Shown one piece after another: positions 7,213 through 10,856 of a DNA stretch of 10,856 nt. Numbering within the stretch: position 1 is the stretch's first letter; the number at the start of each line of letters is the position of its first letter. A program made the position numbers and the translations under genes. The notes beneath the pieces are model-generated. The model saw only the letters and a program-made list of their open reading frames with translations. It was not told the DNA's origin and made no database searches. Source of the stretch: Promethearchaeota archaeon (GTDB lineage: Archaea > Asgardarchaeota > Lokiarchaeia > Sigynarchaeales > SOKP01); the NCBI GenBank assembly GCA_019057775.1, contig JAHLWT010000122.1:1-10856 (forward strand), given 5' to 3'.

Positions 7213-7557
7213 TTAGACATACATGCCTTCAGGAGGAGGTTTAGTATATGGATTTCTATAATAGATTTGTCTTAATATCTCTCTTATCGTAATGGAATCA
7301 TATTTCCAGAAGATATCACTAATATCAATATTCTTAGGGTTATAACCCGCCTGATTGTAAACTTTTCGTTTGATTGGATCTATTAACGTCTCGTAAGCTT
7401 CATGCAATTCAATAAACTTTTCCTTAGCTTTAGGATCTATTTTGTTAAGATCTGGATGATATTTTTTTGCTAACCTCCGGTACGCCAACTTGATTTCTTC
7501 CTCAGAAGCATCTCTTTCAATCTCAAGAATGTTATAATAATCTTTATATTTATCCAT
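7213..7557 (-). CDS. Short J-domain (DnaJ-like) protein
   Basis: A 114-residue protein whose first 70 residues are a complete J domain: [33 protein letters not shown], with the invariant HPD at 34-36, then [24 protein letters not shown]. It should stimulate the ATPase of an Hsp70 (DnaK). The remaining 44 residues (ending [16 protein letters not shown]) contain no Gly/Phe-rich region, zinc fingers or substrate-binding domain, so this is not a canonical DnaJ. It may direct DnaK to one particular client or complex. The ATG at 7557 is well supported by the J-domain N-terminus; an A-tract and no Shine-Dalgarno precede it. No dnaK or grpE is nearby. It is transcribed against the HepT/MntA pair. Confidence 0.9.
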   Translation of the reverse strand: MDKYKDYYNILEIERDASEEEIKLAYRRLAKKYHPDLNKIDPKAKEKFIELHEAYETLIDPIKRKVYNQAGYNPKNIDISDIFWKYDSITIREILRQIYYRNPYTKPPPEGMYV

Positions 7558-7768
7558 TTTTTTTTCTGTTTTTACATTTTCTCTTGTAAAAGAAGAAAAT
7601 CAAGGATAATAAAGTTGATCCTGTAATAATATAGAAAGTTTAGTATTCAAATTTTAAATTTAAAATCAATATTACATATTTAATTTTCAACCATTACTCA
7701 AAATCTTAATCTTGTTTCTAAGGTACCAACTATTTTATTTTGCTAATTTTAATTATACTTAATTGAAA

Positions 7769-7786
7769 ACTATAAATAATTTTATA
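7769..7786 (+). promoter_or_regulatory. TATA-like promoter element for a leader transcript
   Basis: ACTATAAATAATTTTATA resembles an archaeal TATA box and is followed about 20-25 nt later by the purine start GGACAG at 7799-7804. If used, it would give a transcript beginning with the hairpin at 7803-7821 and a leader of about 155 nt before the flavoprotein gene. It is inferred from position and composition only. Confidence 0.35.
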
Positions 7787-7802
7787 CCTCTCGATATTGG
7801 AC

Positions 7803-7852
7803 AGTAGAGTAAATCTCTACTTCGTTCTAGGAGGAGGAAGAAGACAACTCCT
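7803..7852 (+). ncRNA. Possible structured 5' leader (two hairpins) before the flavoprotein gene
   Basis: This is a less AT-rich island within an AT-rich spacer. AGTAGAG (7803-7809) pairs perfectly with CTCTACT (7815-7821) around a TAAAT loop. A second, weaker helix can form between AGGAG (7832-7836) and CTCCT (7848-7852), which would cover a GGAGGAGG run (7830-7837) that has no start codon at normal spacing. It could be a leader, a small RNA or a regulatory element; it matches no riboswitch class I know. Confidence 0.25.
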
Positions 7853-7957
7853 TTATTAAAATGGTGAGTAGAAACAAAATTTAATTAAACTACTGAGTAC
7901 TTCAACTTTTTTGTAATAGAGAAAAAAATTAATTAATTAAATCCTTAATTTTAAAAC

Positions 7958-9202
7958 ATGGATATTGAAAATTCTAGTTTTTATAACTTTGTTATAGTTG
8001 GTGCCGGACCTGCTGGATTAACAGCGGGAATTACAGCAGCAAGACTTGGTTTCACATCAATAATATTAGAAAGAGGAGGACTCGCAGGGCCAAAACCACG
8101 CGGTGAAGGGATGGCTAACATGCCTATCGTTGATGAAATATTAGGAGATGGATATCTACCTTCCATAGGATTTAAATCGAACGGTGGGAGAGTATGGCAT
8201 TCACCAAATGATTTGCAGATTACTACTACACACAAAGGATATGATCATTATTTCTTTGAATGGAGGGAATTTATCGATCGATTCACTGAAGTTGCTAGTG
8301 AATTAAGTATAAAAATGTCATTTAACTCCACTGTTATTGAACCGATCGAAAAGCATGGAATGACGATCGGTGTGAAATATAAAAATATAGAAGGTCGAAT
8401 TCAAGAAGTTTATGGTAACGCAGTATTAGATTGTAGCGGGTTTGAAGGAGTCATTGGAAAAAAATACGGAATAGATTATACAAAAATGAATTGCCCGATA
8501 GTAAAATGTCTTATTAGTAACGCAAATTTTAATATTAAAGAAAATCCTGACTTAGAATTCTTTTTGATAGGAAATGGAGATCTAGGTTACTCACGCGAGT
8601 TTCCCCCTTGCGTGGCATACTTCTTTCCTCTAGAAAATAGAAGAGCCGAAGTAGGGTTAATGGTAAGAATGGCTCAAGTTCCCAATATGAAAACAGTGAA
8701 GATACCCGATAATGAAGAGATCATAAGAGTTTGGAATGAAATAAAAGAAAATTATCCGGGATTTAGCGTGTTTTTTAAGAATTGTAATATCGATTATGAA
8801 GAAATTACCTATTTACCTAATGCCAAAATAGCTGAAAAGTTCGTCCCTAATCCTGGTGTAGTGATACTAGGAGATAGCGCCGGATTTGTAAACCCATTTG
8901 GTTCTTCTGGACTCTATTATTCTATGGAAATGGCGAAATTTTGGGTCGGTATGGTCACTCAAGATTTACAAACCTTAATAAAACTTAATAAATCTGAAAT
9001 AGGGATCAATGAAAACTTATGGACTTTCAATAAAATTGAGAATTACACCATAAAATTTGAAGAACAACAAGTGTTTAAGGAAGTAAAACATATGTACAAC
9101 CTAATTGGTGCTTTTGAATATAAAATATTTAACCGATTACGCACGTCCGAAAAAATTAATAAGAAATGGGATTATATTGCTTCCCTTTTAAATCAAGCTT
9201 AA
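7958..9202 (+). CDS. Geranylgeranyl reductase-family FAD-dependent oxidoreductase
   Basis: A 414-residue flavoprotein of the GGR/FixC-like group within the PHBH superfamily. The N-terminal FAD dinucleotide motif is GAGPAG at residues 15-20, ending with ILERG. PRGEGM near residue 48 corresponds to the GGR CGEG segment with the cysteine replaced by arginine. VAYFFPLENRRAEVGLMV matches the YxWxFP...VGLG substrate motif with the Tyr and Trp altered (Val and Tyr). The second FAD motif, GDSAGFVNPFGSSGL, starts at about residue 305. Archaeal members reduce isoprenoid chains of membrane lipids, but the substituted motif positions and the location 15 nt upstream of kamB leave the substrate open. It may be co-transcribed with kamB-kamD. 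It could be a redox partner in lysine catabolism, a lipid reductase, or unrelated. There is no Shine-Dalgarno; the ATG gives the typical N-terminus. Confidence 0.85.
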   Translation: MDIENSSFYNFVIVGAGPAGLTAGITAARLGFTSIILERGGLAGPKPRGEGMANMPIVDEILGDGYLPSIGFKSNGGRVWHSPNDLQITTTHKGYDHYFFEWREFIDRFTEVASELSIKMSFNSTVIEPIEKHGMTIGVKYKNIEGRIQEVYGNAVLDCSGFEGVIGKKYGIDYTKMNCPIVKCLISNANFNIKENPDLEFFLIGNGDLGYSREFPPCVAYFFPLENRRAEVGLMVRMAQVPNMKTVKIPDNEEIIRVWNEIKENYPGFSVFFKNCNIDYEEITYLPNAKIAEKFVPNPGVVILGDSAGFVNPFGSSGLYYSMEMAKFWVGMVTQDLQTLIKLNKSEIGINENLWTFNKIENYTIKFEEQQVFKEVKHMYNLIGAFEYKIFNRLRTSEKINKKWDYIASLLNQA

Positions 9203-9217
9203 TCTCAAAACAAAAAC

Positions 9218-10252
9218 ATGGATATGAAAAAAGATTTTCTTACTAAGCTTGGTGATTATAAGGTAATTTCAATCATTGGTCTCGCTAAAAATGTCAGTAA
9301 AACTACTACGCTAAATTACATAATAAAGAACTTAGAAGGCCATAAACTCGGATTAACATCTATAGGGAGAGATGGAGAAAAGTATGATGTGATTACACAG
9401 TTACCGAAACCACGAATATTTATAAAAATCGGTACAATAGTAGCAACGGCTAGACAGAGTTATGAAGCTAGTGAAGTCAAAATGGAAATATTAAAGAACA
9501 CCGAATATAACACTCCATTAGGAGAAATCTTAATATTAAAAGCATTGAGTGAAGGTTTTATTGAATTAGCAGGCCCATCAATAAACAGACATTTACAAGA
9601 AATATGTTTAGAATTAAAAAATTTAGGGTGTGATTTGATACTAATCGATGGTGCCTTTGATAGGAGATCATTTGCAACTCCCCTTATTTCTGATGCTACA
9701 ATATTATCCACGGGAGCATCTGTATCCAGAAACATGGAGAAGGTTGTTGATCTAACTTCCCATATTTATGATTTATTTAACTTAGAGATAGTTAAGGATG
9801 ATAAAATCAGGAAAATCAGCAAAGATATCTTACTCACTGCTCAAGTAGGAATTATAAATGATGATTATTCTTCTAATAAATTAGAAGAATCTACGGCTTT
9901 AGGATCATCTAAAGTAATTTTTGACCAATTAACAAAAGACGCTAAATATCTGGTAATAAAGGGAGCGATAACCGATAACCTTTTAGATGAATATATAATC
10001 AATAAAGAAGTAAAGGATATAACTCTAATCACCACAGATCCTACTAAATTATATATTAGCAAGCAAGTTTTTTATAAATTTAAAAAAAAAGGGGGTCGCT
10101 TAAAAGTGTTAGACCGAATTAATTTAATCACAATTACGGTTAATCCTACATCACCCCTAGGGTATGAATTTGAAAATAACCAGTTCATGAGGTTATTGCA
10201 AGAGAAAATTAACATTCCTATATTCAATCTTGGTCCTTGTGATAACTTATAA
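9218..10252 (+). CDS. kamB: KamB, lysine 5,6-aminomutase reactivase subunit
   Basis: KamB is encoded beside lysine 5,6-aminomutase in lysine fermenters and is named as a subunit of its reactivase, with the MutS-like KamC. The 344-residue protein opens with a P-loop-like segment IIGLAKNVSKTTTLNYII (residues 19-36). It continues with the family segments LGLTSIGRDGEKYDVITQLPKPRIF and GTIVATARQSYE, and has a Walker-B-like LILIDGAFDRRSFATPLISDATILSTGAS in the middle. The glycine normally expected before the P-loop lysine is Ser27 here, a one-base change that could alter nucleotide handling. It lies 15 nt after the flavoprotein gene and 45 nt before kamD. A second in-frame ATG two codons in (9224) is possible. 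KamC is not in this window. Family identity is good; the biochemical role rests on published annotation. Confidence 0.85.
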   Translation: MDMKKDFLTKLGDYKVISIIGLAKNVSKTTTLNYIIKNLEGHKLGLTSIGRDGEKYDVITQLPKPRIFIKIGTIVATARQSYEASEVKMEILKNTEYNTPLGEILILKALSEGFIELAGPSINRHLQEICLELKNLGCDLILIDGAFDRRSFATPLISDATILSTGASVSRNMEKVVDLTSHIYDLFNLEIVKDDKIRKISKDILLTAQVGIINDDYSSNKLEESTALGSSKVIFDQLTKDAKYLVIKGAITDNLLDEYIINKEVKDITLITTDPTKLYISKQVFYKFKKKGGRLKVLDRINLITITVNPTSPLGYEFENNQFMRLLQEKINIPIFNLGPCDNL

Positions 10253-10297
10253 TTTAAATTTTAAATTAATACAATTATCTTATGAGATGAAACTCAC

Positions 10298-10856
10298 ATG
10301 AATAAATTAAATTTGGATTTCTCATTAGTGGAAAGAGCGAGGAAGATAGCGAGAATTATTGCAAATGACACTCAAAAGTTTATTGATAATCACACCACTA
10401 CTTCAACTGAAAGAACCATTTGTAGATTATTAGGTATCGATGGAACTGATGAATTTGGAGTTCCATTACCAAATGTAGTAGTAGACCACATTCAAAAAAC
10501 GGAAAAAATCAATGATGGCATTGCATTATACCTTGGGAATACTATTTTACATACTAATTTATCTCCTCAAAATATTGCGGAAAAAATCTCTCAAGAACAA
10601 TTGAACATGGCAGAATTTCCTTTAAGCAGCATATCTGAAATAAAAGAAATATTATCTTCTATAACACAGAAAAATTTGAATATAATTAAACGAAACAAGC
10701 AACGTAGAGAAGAATTAATTAAAAGATATGGGGAAAAAACCGAACCACTAATATATTTAATTGTTGCTACAGGAAATATTTTGGAGGATATTGTTCAAGC
10801 GCAAGCAGCAGCAAGACAAGGTGCCGATGTTATAGCAGTAATACGCTCTACTGGGC
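10298..10856 (+). CDS. kamD: Lysine 5,6-aminomutase alpha subunit, N-terminal part; runs off the window
   Basis: KamD with KamE forms the adenosylcobalamin- and PLP-dependent lysine 5,6-aminomutase that turns beta-lysine (or D-lysine) into the 5-amino product used by Kdd. The open frame from ATG 10298 reaches the right edge with 186 codons and no stop. It reads MNKLNLDFSLVERARKIAR, then HTTTSTERTICRLLGIDG, LPNVVVDHIQKTEK, and near the end YLIVATGNILEDIVQAQAAA and RQGADVIAVIRSTG, all segments characteristic of the KamD TIM-barrel subunit. There is only a weak purine stretch (GAGATGA) 8 nt upstream. It follows kamB by 45 nt in the same direction, so they are probably co-transcribed. KamE is expected directly downstream, outside the window. 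No defect is visible in the part seen. Confidence 0.95.
   Translation, partial: MNKLNLDFSLVERARKIARIIANDTQKFIDNHTTTSTERTICRLLGIDGTDEFGVPLPNVVVDHIQKTEKINDGIALYLGNTILHTNLSPQNIAEKISQEQLNMAEFPLSSISEIKEILSSITQKNLNIIKRNKQRREELIKRYGEKTEPLIYLIVATGNILEDIVQAQAAARQGADVIAVIRSTG

Larger units (their letters stand above)
7558..7957. other. 400-nt intergenic region between J-protein and flavoprotein genes
   Basis: No gene is supported here. The left half holds the presumed J-protein promoter and a perfect 16-nt palindrome, ATTTTAAATTTAAAAT, at 7651-7666. The right half holds a TATA-like sequence, a hairpin and a GGAGGAGG run (listed separately). A repeated TTAATTAATTAA lies at 7929-7942, about 20-27 nt before the flavoprotein ATG, where a proximal TATA box for a short-leader transcript would sit. 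The only open frame after the GGAGGAGG run is a 7-codon ATG frame at 7861, too short to call. Confidence 0.5.

Noticed and set aside
7595..7625. Short inverted repeats AGGAT/ATCCT and ATCAA/TTGAT upstream of the J-protein gene
   Set aside because: The 5-bp stems are mutually overlapping and expected by chance in AT-rich DNA.
7981..8235. Minus-strand open frame opposite the flavoprotein N-terminus
   Set aside because: It is antisense to the conserved FAD-binding motif and is explained as a shadow.
9460..10062. Two minus-strand frames opposite kamB
   Set aside because: Both are antisense to conserved KamB segments, with no own motifs or start signals.
1..10856. CRISPR arrays, tRNA or rRNA genes, insertion sequences and attachment sites
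   Set aside because: I saw no regularly spaced repeats, no tRNA-like T-loop or rRNA core sequences, no transposase and no terminal inverted repeats.

Overview
The window is an AT-rich stretch (low GC by eye, about one third or less) centred on genes for anaerobic lysine degradation by the 3,5-diaminohexanoate route (lysine fermentation). Five diagnostic enzymes or accessory proteins are recognisable: Kce (463-1287), Kdd (2023-3063), KamA (4222-5448), KamB (9218-10252) and the N-terminal part of KamD (10298 to the right edge). The source may be an archaeon, possibly of an Asgard/Lokiarchaeia type. The reasons are few Shine-Dalgarno sites, TATA-like boxes upstream of several genes, a DUF5678 plus retropepsin-like protein, a minimal J-protein and a HEPN/MNT pair. 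This assignment is tentative. The Kam, Kdd and Kce proteins closely resemble their bacterial counterparts, so the pathway could have been exchanged between domains.

Left part (1-3063, + strand): the end of a class III aminotransferase, then kce, a class I SAM-dependent methyltransferase and kdd. Gaps are 19 and 31 nt and the last two genes overlap by 4 nt, so this reads as one operon. Kdd and Kce perform the oxidation and thiolase-like cleavage steps of the pathway. The methyltransferase and the aminotransferase are not standard pathway members. A purU gene (formyl-THF deformylase) lies convergently on the - strand (3122-3958), and kamA is divergent from it behind a 263-nt intergenic region with tandem TATA-like elements.

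Middle part (5449-7957): accessory genes that separate kamA from the rest of the Kam genes. They are a DUF5678 plus aspartic-protease gene split by an apparent 1-nt frameshift just after its DTGA active site, a HepT/MntA (HEPN-MNT) toxin-antitoxin pair, a 114-residue J-domain protein on the - strand, and a 400-nt intergenic region with a TATA-like box, hairpins and an orphan ribosome-binding-like sequence.

Right part (7958-10856, + strand): a geranylgeranyl-reductase-type flavoprotein, kamB and kamD, closely spaced. KamA makes beta-lysine from lysine. KamD with KamE (expected just beyond the edge) moves the other amino group using B12 and PLP, and KamB is a proposed reactivase component. Kdd oxidises 3,5-diaminohexanoate and Kce cleaves the product with acetyl-CoA. 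KamE, KamC, Kal and the CoA-transferases are not in this window. The most unusual points are the methyltransferase coupled to kdd, the flavoprotein beside kamB, and the frameshifted protease.
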